A stretch of 64,000 bases of DNA from AV80 sp035536995 (GTDB lineage Bacteria; Verrucomicrobiota; Verrucomicrobiia; Chthoniobacterales; UBA10450). The translations under genes were made by a program, and so were the position numbers. Positions 43,362 to 50,887 of this stretch are shown here, one piece after another. How positions within the stretch are numbered: position 1 is the stretch's first letter; every line of letters begins with the position of its first letter. The notes beneath the pieces are model-generated. The model had not been told where the DNA came from. It made no database searches and saw only the letters and a list, made by a program, of their open reading frames with translations. The stretch is taken from assembly GCA_035536995.1 (NCBI GenBank), contig DATLNB010000043.1, forward strand, positions 35,047 to 99,046, given 5' to 3'.

Positions 43362-45281
43362 TTACTCCGCGCCACTCCAATGATTTAGCCGGTTTGCCCA
43401 TTCCTGCCAGAAACTTGCGCGCCGCGTCAAATCGATCCTGCTGACCGGCTTCAGCCAGCGCAGGCCTCGGACGAGTGGCGCATTCGATCCCGGCCGATCG
43501 AAGAAAAACGGCGCACCGATCACTTCAGCCAGCTTCCGATCGGCAATCCGGCCGCCAACGGCATGCTGGAGCGCGTTTTCGATCGTCTCCCGGGACACCG
43601 CCGGCTTCGCTTCGATTGAGGCGCTCAAGCCGACCCCGCAGATTTTCTTAAGCAAAACAGCAGCGATCAACGCCCGCGAGCTCGTGGCATGGACGTGGCA
43701 GATTTCTCGGCGCGCGAGAAGCCGGCGAAGAGAGACGGCGAACCGCGCCTGACGAAGAAACAAGTCAACCGGCACGCGGTGCGTGTCATTGGCGCGGTTG
43801 TCTTCCAGCGCCAGGACGAGCTCTCGGTTGGCCTGCCATTCCGCTTCTACCGCCATTGCGTCAGGCAGAAATTCAAGACTCAGGGCGAGGCGTTCCTGTT
43901 CCGCCGAAAGGCGGCGCTCTGGGTTGAACTCGCAGACGAATGCCTGGATCGCGATGTTGCGCCTTCGAAGCTCGAGCAGCTCGGTTTCGAGCGACGCCAA
44001 GGTCGGGTCCGGCCAGCGATCGATCAGATAAGCGATCCTGGGTCCCGCCGCCTTCGGCTGTAGCGTCGCCCGATCTGCCGCCCTGCTTATTTCCAGTAAC
44101 TTAACCAACGGCTCGACCGTGATCTCGACTTGGAAATGCTTTTCGACTCGCGTCCGGCCCGCCGCCCCATATCGGCTCCGCAATTGCGCGTCGCGGCACA
44201 GCGTTTCCAGCGCGTCGGCGAACAGTCCGCTCTCGCCTGCGGCCACCAGCAAACCGGTCTCACGGTCCACGACGGATTCGGGAATGCCCGCCAGGCTCGT
44301 CGAAACGACAGGGCGCGCCGAGGCCATCGCTTCAAGAATCACAGTAGGAAACACGTCGCTCGCGCCATTTTCATCTGTCGTCGAAGCGAGCGCGAAAATG
44401 TCGCACTCACGCACCCTATCAAGGACGCAGTCCTGCGGCAGGGCCCCCGCCAATGTGACCAGGTGCCCCAGGCGAAGCTCGGCGATCTGGCGCTCCAAAC
44501 TTTCGTGAAGCGGCCCGTCGCCGATTATCTCGCAGTGAAACTGAATACTTCGTTGCCGCAGTTGCTCGCAGGCCTCGATCAAATACTCGAAGCCCTTGAA
44601 GGCAACCAGGCGGCCCACGCTTAGAATTCGGACTGCCGCGCCCTCGACGGATTTCGGTCCGGCCTGGAGAAAATTTCTGAGATCCATCCCGTTATAAACC
44701 CGGTGAATCTTGTCTGCCGCGCTCGGACACCGCGCCTGCATCAGGCCGCGGCTGTATTCGGTTTCGACGGCCACAAATTCGGCTTCATCGCAGATCTCCC
44801 GCAGCAAATCGTCGTTACCCAGATCAGCCATGAAATCCTGGCCATGGGCTGTGACGCTAAAACGGATCCCGGACATTGCCTTCAGGAAGAGCGCCGTGTG
44901 CGCCGCGCGGTTAGCGAAGTGAACATGAAAATGGCTCACTCCCTGGCGCCGGAAGTATTCGGCAAAATAACTCGCGTTGCGCGCCCGGGTCGCCGCCTTT
45001 ACCTGGCGCCCGTATTTTTTTTCGTGCGCCCCGATCAAATCCTGGGGCCAGCGATTCTCCTCGCGCGCCTTTTCTTCCCAGAGCCGGACGATCCGGGGCG
45101 GGGGAGCGTAATGGATCGGCGCCTTTAACCGCCCGGTATGCGGATGCCGAATGCTCGTCAGCGGCGGATGAATCGAACCGACAACCAGCTCGTAGCCCTG
45201 CCGCTCCAGCTCGAGCATTTCCATGTCGCAAAAGGTCTGCGAAAGGACCGGATAGCGCGAGTAAAGGTAACCGAGACGCAA
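43362..45281 (-). CDS. GT4-type glycosyltransferase with an extra C-terminal N-domain-like half
   Basis: The first 390 residues form a complete GT-B transferase: N-domain start LRLGYLYSRYPVLSQTF, HVHFANRAAHTAL, then C-domain ILSVGRLVAFKGFEYLIEA and the GT4 signature EAMASARPVVSTSLAGIPE. The next 250 residues begin RIAYLIDRWPDPTLASLETELLELRR, which resembles the N-domain start, and contain HVHATSSRALIAAVLLKK. They look like a second, partial N-domain without a donor-binding half. Start TTG 45281 is inferred; the frame is open to 45350 but runs into a repeat. It is probably a surface polysaccharide enzyme next to rmlA. Confidence 0.82.
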   Translation of the reverse strand: MRLGYLYSRYPVLSQTFCDMEMLELERQGYELVVGSIHPPLTSIRHPHTGRLKAPIHYAPPPRIVRLWEEKAREENRWPQDLIGAHEKKYGRQVKAATRARNASYFAEYFRRQGVSHFHVHFANRAAHTALFLKAMSGIRFSVTAHGQDFMADLGNDDLLREICDEAEFVAVETEYSRGLMQARCPSAADKIHRVYNGMDLRNFLQAGPKSVEGAAVRILSVGRLVAFKGFEYLIEACEQLRQRSIQFHCEIIGDGPLHESLERQIAELRLGHLVTLAGALPQDCVLDRVRECDIFALASTTDENGASDVFPTVILEAMASARPVVSTSLAGIPESVVDRETGLLVAAGESGLFADALETLCRDAQLRSRYGAAGRTRVEKHFQVEITVEPLVKLLEISRAADRATLQPKAAGPRIAYLIDRWPDPTLASLETELLELRRRNIAIQAFVCEFNPERRLSAEQERLALSLEFLPDAMAVEAEWQANRELVLALEDNRANDTHRVPVDLFLRQARFAVSLRRLLARREICHVHATSSRALIAAVLLKKICGVGLSASIEAKPAVSRETIENALQHAVGGRIADRKLAEVIGAPFFFDRPGSNAPLVRGLRWLKPVSRIDLTRRASFWQEWANRLNHWSGAE

Positions 45282-45283
45282 TG

Positions 45284-45372
45284 GGTTGAGTGGTTGACAG
45301 GTGAGAGGTTGAGCGGAAAAAAGAGAAACGTCGAGCCCGAGTCCTCCCAACCCTTCAACGGCTGAACCTCTG
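45284..45372. repeat. Inverted repeat of GGTTGAG / CTCAACC units
   Basis: The left side has GGGTTGAGTGGTTGAC and GAGAGGTTGAGCGG; the right side has CCAACCCTTCAACGGC and TGAACCTCTGAAC. It lies between the Dabb gene and the glycosyltransferase and overlaps the longest possible reading frame of the latter, which argues for the later TTG start. Confidence 0.6.
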
Positions 45373-45384
45373 AACTGCGACCTC

Positions 45385-45702
45385 CTACGAGAACCGCACG
45401 TCTTTCCCGGGATCCATCTCGAAATCGAGGGAAAGCGAATCGGCCGTGTTTGGCTTGATCACTTCCTCCATGAATTTCACGTGGATCGGGTCTTCGCGAA
45501 AGATCTCGTACCTGTCCATCGATTCGAAATCGATCGCGATAAAAAACGGCCAGGCCAGCTCCTGATTGATCCGTTTTCCGCACTTGATGCTGAGCACCTC
45601 GGGAATCTTCAGGAGCTGCATCCGCGTGTTCATCATCATCTCCTCGACGCGCGCCGGCGTCACCTCAGGCTTCAATTTGAACAGGACGATGTGATGCACC
45701 AT
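45385..45702 (-). CDS. Dabb family (stress-responsive A/B barrel) protein
   Basis: A 105-residue ferredoxin-like dimeric barrel protein starting MVHHIVLFKLKPEV, with IDFESMDRYEIFREDPIHVKFM, both characteristic of the family. The biochemical role of bacterial members is mostly unknown. It is separated from neighbours by repeats on both sides. Confidence 0.9.
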   Translation of the reverse strand: MVHHIVLFKLKPEVTPARVEEMMMNTRMQLLKIPEVLSIKCGKRINQELAWPFFIAIDFESMDRYEIFREDPIHVKFMEEVIKPNTADSLSLDFEMDPGKDVRFS

Positions 45703-45782
45703 GGGGGCTTAGGTTTAGGCGGGGAACGCCTCCCGCGCAAGCTGTGTTTTGGAGCGGGCACACTGTCCCGCCCGGCCGTAAT

Positions 45783-45885
45783 TGTTCCTGCTCCTGCTCG
45801 TAATCTTGCTCCTGATCTTTACTTAAGCGGCCGTGCCTTACGAAAGGATCATGAGCACGATCAGGATCATGAGCAGGAAAGGAAC
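45783..45885. repeat. Long imperfect inverted repeat downstream of nuoA
   Basis: Arms rich in TCCTGCTCCTGCTCG and ATCATGAGCAGGAAAGGAAC flank a short GGCC-containing centre. It may end the nuoA transcript. The units are themselves small direct repeats (GATCATGAGCA twice). Confidence 0.55.
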
Positions 45886-45923
45886 TTCCACCAGCGAGCC
45901 GGCGGGTTGCGCCCGTCCCCCGA

Positions 45924-46295
45924 CTACTTTTTCCAGTCCAACGCTCCCTTTTTTAGCGCGTAAACGTATCCAACCATCAGGATCGAGATGAAGCTCAGCA
46001 TGCTCCAGAGGATCAGTTTGCTTTCCGCGATCATCTCCCGATAAACCACCGCCCACGGGTACATGAAGACAACTTCGAGATCGAACAGGATGAAGAGCAT
46101 CGCGACCAGGTAGAACTTCACGCTAAAGCGCGGCTGCGGCCCGCCCTGCGGGACCATCCCGCACTCATAGGCGGTATCCTTCACCCGGGTGCGCCGGCCG
46201 GCCTTGCCCAGCAACACGCTGACAAGCAACGCGGACACGGCAAAGCCAATCGCTACTCCAATGTGGAGCAGGAGCGGTAAATAATCGCGGAGCAT
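45924..46295 (-). CDS. nuoA: NADH-quinone oxidoreductase subunit A
   Basis: A 123-residue, three-helix subunit of complex I, with AYECGMVPQGGPQPRFSVKFY and the acidic motif LFDLEVVFMYPWA. The family call is secure. It stands alone: no nuoB or other subunit lies next to it, which is unusual because nuoA normally heads the operon. It may be an extra copy or the result of operon break-up. Confidence 0.94.
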   Translation of the reverse strand: MLRDYLPLLLHIGVAIGFAVSALLVSVLLGKAGRRTRVKDTAYECGMVPQGGPQPRFSVKFYLVAMLFILFDLEVVFMYPWAVVYREMIAESKLILWSMLSFISILMVGYVYALKKGALDWKK

Positions 46296-46330
46296 ACAGA
46301 TCCTATTCGGACCGTAGCCGGAGAGCAGGC

Positions 46331-46702
46331 TTACTTCGCAGCAGCAGCAGCAGCGCGAGCCAGCGCAGCGGTGCGAGCACTCGCGGCGGCAGCAGCGGCA
46401 GCCGGAATATGACCATTCTGCGGCGCGATCGCCTGGGCCAGAGCCGACGGCAATCCTTTGTATTTTTTGCCAGTCTTACGCACCGCCCCGCGCGCCACCA
46501 GGTTCTGAAGCTTTTCGTAAGCACGCAGGCGAAGCATCTCTTCGCCGCCGCTGGCCGCATTCCGGGCCCGCAGATTTTCGTGCACGATATCAAACAGCTG
46601 TTTGAACTCGAACGATGCACGGCGGGAGAGGACCGCAACCAATTCCTCGGTTACAAGGTCCGGAACTCGACGGGAGAATGCGTTTTTCTTGAGAATAGCC
46701 AT
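46331..46702 (-). CDS. Hypothetical protein with Ala-rich tail
   Basis: A 123-residue protein I cannot name. An N-terminal helical, winged-helix-like part (KNAFSRRVPDLVTEELVAVL ... YEKLQNLVARGAVRKTGKKYKG) is followed by an Ala/Arg-rich helix-forming tail. The ATG at 46702 (MAILKKN) is preferred to one ten codons earlier. The basic and Ala-rich tail recalls nucleoid proteins, but that is only an impression. Confidence 0.6.
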   Translation of the reverse strand: MAILKKNAFSRRVPDLVTEELVAVLSRRASFEFKQLFDIVHENLRARNAASGGEEMLRLRAYEKLQNLVARGAVRKTGKKYKGLPSALAQAIAPQNGHIPAAAAAAASARTAALARAAAAAAK

Positions 46703-46886
46703 AGGGCGGCAATCATACCACATCTCGCCCATTACGCAGCAGATTTCTCCTCTGCGTCACTCTGCCGGCCCTAAGTGCTCAACGCGAGCAGCTTAGCCAG
46801 TTATACCCATGCTCCCAATCATGATCGTGATCCGCTGGGCTACGGCCGCTTGTGAATAAGTTCCACCGCCGTCCGCGAGCCCTCGC

Positions 46887-48683
46887 TTAGGGCGAATCTT
46901 CCGGACTTGGCGATGGGAAGGGCGACGACGCGGGCGTCGTGAGATTTTGAAGCGGCAGGGGGAGCGTTCCCTGCGTCTGCTGTCGGTAAAATGCGGTTGC
47001 GGCGAACCCCGTTGCCATCGCCCCGAAAACACTGTGGTAAAACGGCACGGGACCAATCGACTCCGCGACATATCCTTCCCCCCGGTAGCTTTGCGACATC
47101 ACGATCGGGGTAAGGTGACGTGTTATGACTTCCGGCGGGGGCAGTTTGCTTACATCGATTGTCTCGGACAGCGCGGGCAGAAATGCCGCCCCCATGGCCA
47201 GCAACGGACGCAGGCTCGCATCGAACCGCGCGTAAAGCAGCGCCGGGTCGAGATATACGAATGCCTGTTGCGCGGTGGGCACAGCGCGGTCTGCGTTTTG
47301 GAAATTGCGCGCGGCGGACAGCTCCGAAGATCCGGTATCGATGTGCTTCATTGCCGGCTCGATCACTGCCGCGTCCGCCCCAGCGATTAGCATTCGGTCC
47401 GAAAGCCCGATCGTAGGTGTAAATGAAAACAACTGGGTGCCCGACCCACTCGCATAATACTGAACGCCATCCTGCTCGCGATGGGTCCACTGGACGCTCG
47501 TGTTCGTCGAGTTCGTGATCGTCGCCAGGATTTGGTGAGCTTTGGCCGAGTCCTTCACTGGGGTCGCCACCAGCAACGCCGGCCATTGGGAGTTGGTCGC
47601 CCAGCTTCCGATCACGCCGACTTCAGCGCCGAATGCGCTTTTCCAATCCTCAAGGGTGACCCCGCTCGCGGCCAGAGCGCTCGTCACCTTTTGCAACCCC
47701 CCGAGCCAGGCGAACCCCGGAGTTTGCCAGCCCGGCTGCATGTCCTTGCGGAAGTCGAACAGGCTAGCGACGTAAAAAAATGTGTCCTTCGTGGCGATCG
47801 GAAGGGATGCGCGAGCCAGGCTCCCGAGCTCGGCTACTTTCGGCATGCCGACGAACACCGCGTCACGCATCCGGCCTCCGTCGAATGCCGTCGCGCCGCA
47901 AAAGCTATGAATCTGGCGAATCAGACCCAGGCGGTCGGGCGCGCCTGCCACATCTTCACCAGCCGGACTCAGTTTTTCCACGAGCTGATCGACGCGGCCA
48001 AAGGCGAGCGCTGCGTAACTCGCCGGCATATGCTTAGAGGCCGCCAGGAACGTCCCGTCAGACGAGAGCGCCGTAGCTGGATCTTTGACGCGGCCGTCCG
48101 CGCGATCGACCAGCGCTTTCAAGTTCTCGAGGTCGTTCGTGAAAAAGAACCACGGCCCCGCCCACGCCGTCGCCAGCTTCACCATCCCGGCTGTCTCGAC
48201 CACAATTTTCCGGCCCTCGTATTCGAGCGTCTCCTGTTTGATTTCCGCCCCGGCACCAAAAATTTTCGACTTCCACGACTCGACCAACCTGGCCGCCTTT
48301 TCCGTGTCTCCCAGACAACGAAAACCGCCGTCCCATTTCCACGCGCTCGAATCGATCGCCAGGACGGCGAAGAAGGCGTCGTTCATCTGGATGGCCGCGA
48401 CCTCGTTTACCGTCTCGCCGATCCCGCCTTCAGTTTCGACTTTCGATCGTGGTTTGGCGAGGAACTCCTGGACGGCCGGTTCTTTCCAGAGCTGATAAAT
48501 GTCCGTCCGGTGCCACTGCTCCCGCGACCGGTTGAAATCCGGGACGTGGACGAGCGCGAGCGTTTCCTTCGGGAGGAGGGACGCCACCCCCAGGCTCGAG
48601 GTGTGGTGCGTTCTAAAAAGAACCCACCAGATTATCCCCGCCGTAACCGCGGCGACCAGGACCACTAGCTGGAGTCGTCTCAT
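46887..48683 (-). CDS. Hypothetical membrane-anchored protein (DUF3352-like)
   Basis: A 598-residue protein with one N-terminal helix (about 5-22, LVVLVAAVTAGIIWWVLF). A long outer domain with LLPKETLALVHVPD opens like DUF3352 proteins, which contain repeated beta-rich units. A C-terminal hydrophobic patch (about 558-575) and a Pro/Ser tail follow. The function is unknown. The similarity is judged by eye at the N-terminus only. Confidence 0.7.
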   Translation of the reverse strand: MRRLQLVVLVAAVTAGIIWWVLFRTHHTSSLGVASLLPKETLALVHVPDFNRSREQWHRTDIYQLWKEPAVQEFLAKPRSKVETEGGIGETVNEVAAIQMNDAFFAVLAIDSSAWKWDGGFRCLGDTEKAARLVESWKSKIFGAGAEIKQETLEYEGRKIVVETAGMVKLATAWAGPWFFFTNDLENLKALVDRADGRVKDPATALSSDGTFLAASKHMPASYAALAFGRVDQLVEKLSPAGEDVAGAPDRLGLIRQIHSFCGATAFDGGRMRDAVFVGMPKVAELGSLARASLPIATKDTFFYVASLFDFRKDMQPGWQTPGFAWLGGLQKVTSALAASGVTLEDWKSAFGAEVGVIGSWATNSQWPALLVATPVKDSAKAHQILATITNSTNTSVQWTHREQDGVQYYASGSGTQLFSFTPTIGLSDRMLIAGADAAVIEPAMKHIDTGSSELSAARNFQNADRAVPTAQQAFVYLDPALLYARFDASLRPLLAMGAAFLPALSETIDVSKLPPPEVITRHLTPIVMSQSYRGEGYVAESIGPVPFYHSVFGAMATGFAATAFYRQQTQGTLPLPLQNLTTPASSPFPSPSPEDSP

Positions 48684-48710
48684 TTCGGTCGGGGACTGTA
48701 TCCGAAAAAA

Positions 48711-48790
48711 CTGAAAACTGAAAAACGGAAACGCTGAAACTTGGACCGCTCAATATTTCAGTTTTGCAGCTTCTCAGCGTTTCCGTTCCC
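48711..48790. repeat. Inverted repeat with CGGAAACGCTGAAAC arms
   Basis: The left arm near 48725-48741 and the right arm near 48769-48786 (CAGCGTTTCCG) flank an A/T-rich centre with CTGAAAACTGAAAAAC. It occupies the gap between the recombinase gene and the DUF3352-like gene. Confidence 0.6.
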
Positions 48791-48793
48791 GAC

Positions 48794-49684
48794 TTAAGCT
48801 CTCGGATGGAACTTCCGATGGACGGCCTTTAGCCGCTGCTGATCCACGTGCGTGTAGACCTGCGTCGTTGAGATATCGGCGTGGCCGAGCAATTCCTGGA
48901 TGATCCGCAGGTCAGCCCCGTTGCTTAAAAGGTGGGTGGCGAAGCTGTGGCGCAAAAGATGAGGATAAATGTTCGCCTCGAGCCCCGAGTCTTTCGCTCG
49001 TTTTTTCACGATCTGCCAGATCCTGGTCGTGGTCAGCTTCGTGCCGCGGCTCGACAGGAATATTTCGCTGCTCGACTGACGTTTCACCTGTTTCGGCCGC
49101 TCGGTGGAGAGATAGGCGGCCAGCGCGTCCGTAGCTTTTCCGCCGACGGGCACCAGCCGCATCTTGTTGCCTTTGCCGGTCACGCGCAGGATTCGCTCAT
49201 CGGAATTGAAATTCTCCAGGCGCGCGTTTGCCAGCTCCGAAATCCGGAGGCCGCTCGCGTAAAGCAGCTCGAGCATCGCGCGGTCGCGCAATCCCAGCGG
49301 GTGTTTTGTATCGATGCTCTCAATCAGGCGCTCTACCTGAAGCTCGTTCAGGGTCTCAGGGAGATAACGCTCGATCCGCGGAAGCGTCAGCGTCTCTGTC
49401 GGATCGCGCTCCAGGGAGCCTTTTCCGGCGAGAAATCGGAAGAAAATCTTCAGCGCGACCACGATCAGCTTGATCGATGACGCCGCCAGTCCCCCGCCTT
49501 TCCGCGCCGCCAGGTATTCGCTGATGATTGGCTGCGTCACCTCCCGGACCGCCGTAATTTTCTTCGCCCCCGCGCACCATTCGGCGAATTCCGTCAGAGA
49601 TCGCCTCGTTGACAGCTGGTAATTTTCCGAGAGCCCTCGCTCCGTTGCCAGGAACCGGATGAAGGAGTCGATCTGCTCGGTCAC
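48794..49684 (-). CDS. Tyrosine recombinase XerC/XerD
   Basis: A 296-residue site-specific recombinase that resolves chromosome dimers. It has an N-terminal SAM-like core-binding domain and a catalytic domain with Arg (LYASGLRISEL), Lys (TGKGNKMRLVPVG), HLLRHSFATHLL (His/Arg), and LGHADISTTQVYTHV (His and nucleophile Tyr). It starts at GTG 49684. It lacks the extra segment that integron integrases carry between these motifs, so it is not the integrase of the cassette array 6 kb away. XerC versus XerD is not resolved. Confidence 0.94.
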   Translation of the reverse strand: MTEQIDSFIRFLATERGLSENYQLSTRRSLTEFAEWCAGAKKITAVREVTQPIISEYLAARKGGGLAASSIKLIVVALKIFFRFLAGKGSLERDPTETLTLPRIERYLPETLNELQVERLIESIDTKHPLGLRDRAMLELLYASGLRISELANARLENFNSDERILRVTGKGNKMRLVPVGGKATDALAAYLSTERPKQVKRQSSSEIFLSSRGTKLTTTRIWQIVKKRAKDSGLEANIYPHLLRHSFATHLLSNGADLRIIQELLGHADISTTQVYTHVDQQRLKAVHRKFHPRA

Positions 49685-49795
49685 GCCAATAATGAATCAG
49701 GAAAGCAGGAAAACAGGAAAAAGAATTGGCAGGGCCGGCGTGCTGCGCCGGGCGGTTTGACAGGACGAAGCGCTGTTCGAGTTGAGTCGAGGAGA

Positions 49796-49828
49796 GATGG
49801 ACGGACGCCGCAGCGCGGCGTCCCTACC
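49796..49828. repeat. Palindrome GACGCCGCAGCGCGGCGTC in a 325-bp gap
   Basis: Copy of the repeat at 424-506, ending TCCCTACC. The gap 49685-50009 otherwise shows no gene; it must hold the divergent start regions of the recombinase and the UVR-motif gene. Confidence 0.65.
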
Positions 49829-50009
49829 AAGCCAAGGGCCGGCGATACGCTGAATACATCATCGCCCCCCCGCGTCTGAGGAACATGTCCGCGACTGTTC
49901 CGAGTGATCACTGCCGTCTCAGGATTCCACCGATGGGTCTCTCGTCGCTCCCGTATCGCTTTCCAACCATTGACAACAAAGCCGGTAGTATCCGAACGTT
50001 ATAAATAAC

Positions 50010-50762
50010 ATGAGTCTTGATCTCAATTCGCTGCTCCGCGATTGGCCCCATGAACCCGGCGCCATCAAGGTCCGCAAGATCCTCGGCCTCGACGGCCGGG
50101 AGAAATTACAGCTCCGCATCGACCTCGGCGTCCTCCAGATGGAAGTCGCGGGCCGGCCGGATGGACAGCGCCCCCACAACTGTGAGTCGCTCCTGATTTA
50201 TCACCAGCGCCGGGCTGAGCGGGCCGAGGCCCGCGGCGAGACCTACGAGCTTTCCGCCGAGCAGTGCAACGACCTCCAGCAGGAGGGCATCCAGTATTAT
50301 CACCGTTACCTGAGCCTGTTTCAGATCAACGATTTCACCGGTGTCATCCGGGATACTCAGCGCAACCTCGACCTCTTTGCCTTCGTCGCCGAGCATGCCG
50401 ACCGCGAGGAAATGGTCTGGAGCTTTCAACAATTCCGTCCCTACGTCCTGATGATGAACACGCGCGCCAAAGCCTCCATCCTCCTCGGAGACGGCAGGTT
50501 CGCCGAGGCCATGCGCGAGATTGAAGCCGGCCGCGACGCTATCCAGGAATTCTTCAATCAATCGAGCTTCCCCGAGCTGGCCGCGAAAAGCTCGGAGCTC
50601 GCCTTCCTCGACGAATGGCTCGAGGAAGTGAGCAGCAAGCGCCCGCTCTCCAAGCTCGAGATCATGCAGCGTGAGATGGAAGTCGCGATTGCGAGCGAGC
50701 TTTACGAGCGCGCCGCCGAGCTGCGCGACGCTATCAAGCTGCTGCAGGCCGCAGGCAAGTGA
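50010..50762 (+). CDS. UvrB/UvrC (UVR) motif protein
   Basis: A 250-residue soluble protein with a helical middle and a C-terminal UVR motif (SKLEIMQREMEVAIASELYE... RAAELRDAIKLL, about 210-247). In UvrB and UvrC this helical hairpin binds the partner, and it also occurs in ClpC-type regulators and McsA. The N-terminal part is unrecognised. Start ATG 50010. No nucleotide-excision gene is nearby, so a DNA-repair role is not shown. Confidence 0.85.
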   Translation: MSLDLNSLLRDWPHEPGAIKVRKILGLDGREKLQLRIDLGVLQMEVAGRPDGQRPHNCESLLIYHQRRAERAEARGETYELSAEQCNDLQQEGIQYYHRYLSLFQINDFTGVIRDTQRNLDLFAFVAEHADREEMVWSFQQFRPYVLMMNTRAKASILLGDGRFAEAMREIEAGRDAIQEFFNQSSFPELAAKSSELAFLDEWLEEVSSKRPLSKLEIMQREMEVAIASELYERAAELRDAIKLLQAAGK

Positions 50763-50874
50763 CCACTGACATGTGACGTGTTGCTGTCACGAGAGGGATC
50801 GCTTCCTCAACAGGCGGCATGTCGGATGTCACCCCTCACTTTTGTTTAACCGCGCGGTCGGCGCCGGGCTTATC

Positions 50875-50879
50875 GGAGG
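50875..50879 (+). promoter_or_regulatory. Shine-Dalgarno GGAGG deciding the start at 50888
   Basis: GGAGG lies 8 bases before GTG 50888. The in-frame ATG at 50819 has no comparable site, so GTG 50888 is preferred. Confidence 0.7.
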
Positions 50880-50887
50880 CAATTCTG

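Noticed and set aside
45281..45350. Longer N-terminus of the glycosyltransferase from TTG 45350
   Set aside because: The extra 23 codons lie in a GGTTGAG inverted repeat and do not resemble the family N-terminus.
47481..48668. A 395-codon plus-strand open frame
   Set aside because: Antisense to the DUF3352-like gene, Arg/Pro-rich with no domain; a GC-driven shadow.
48794..49684. Tyrosine recombinase as the integrase of the array
   Set aside because: It has XerC/D length and motifs without the extra integron-integrase segment and is 6 kb from the array on the wrong side.
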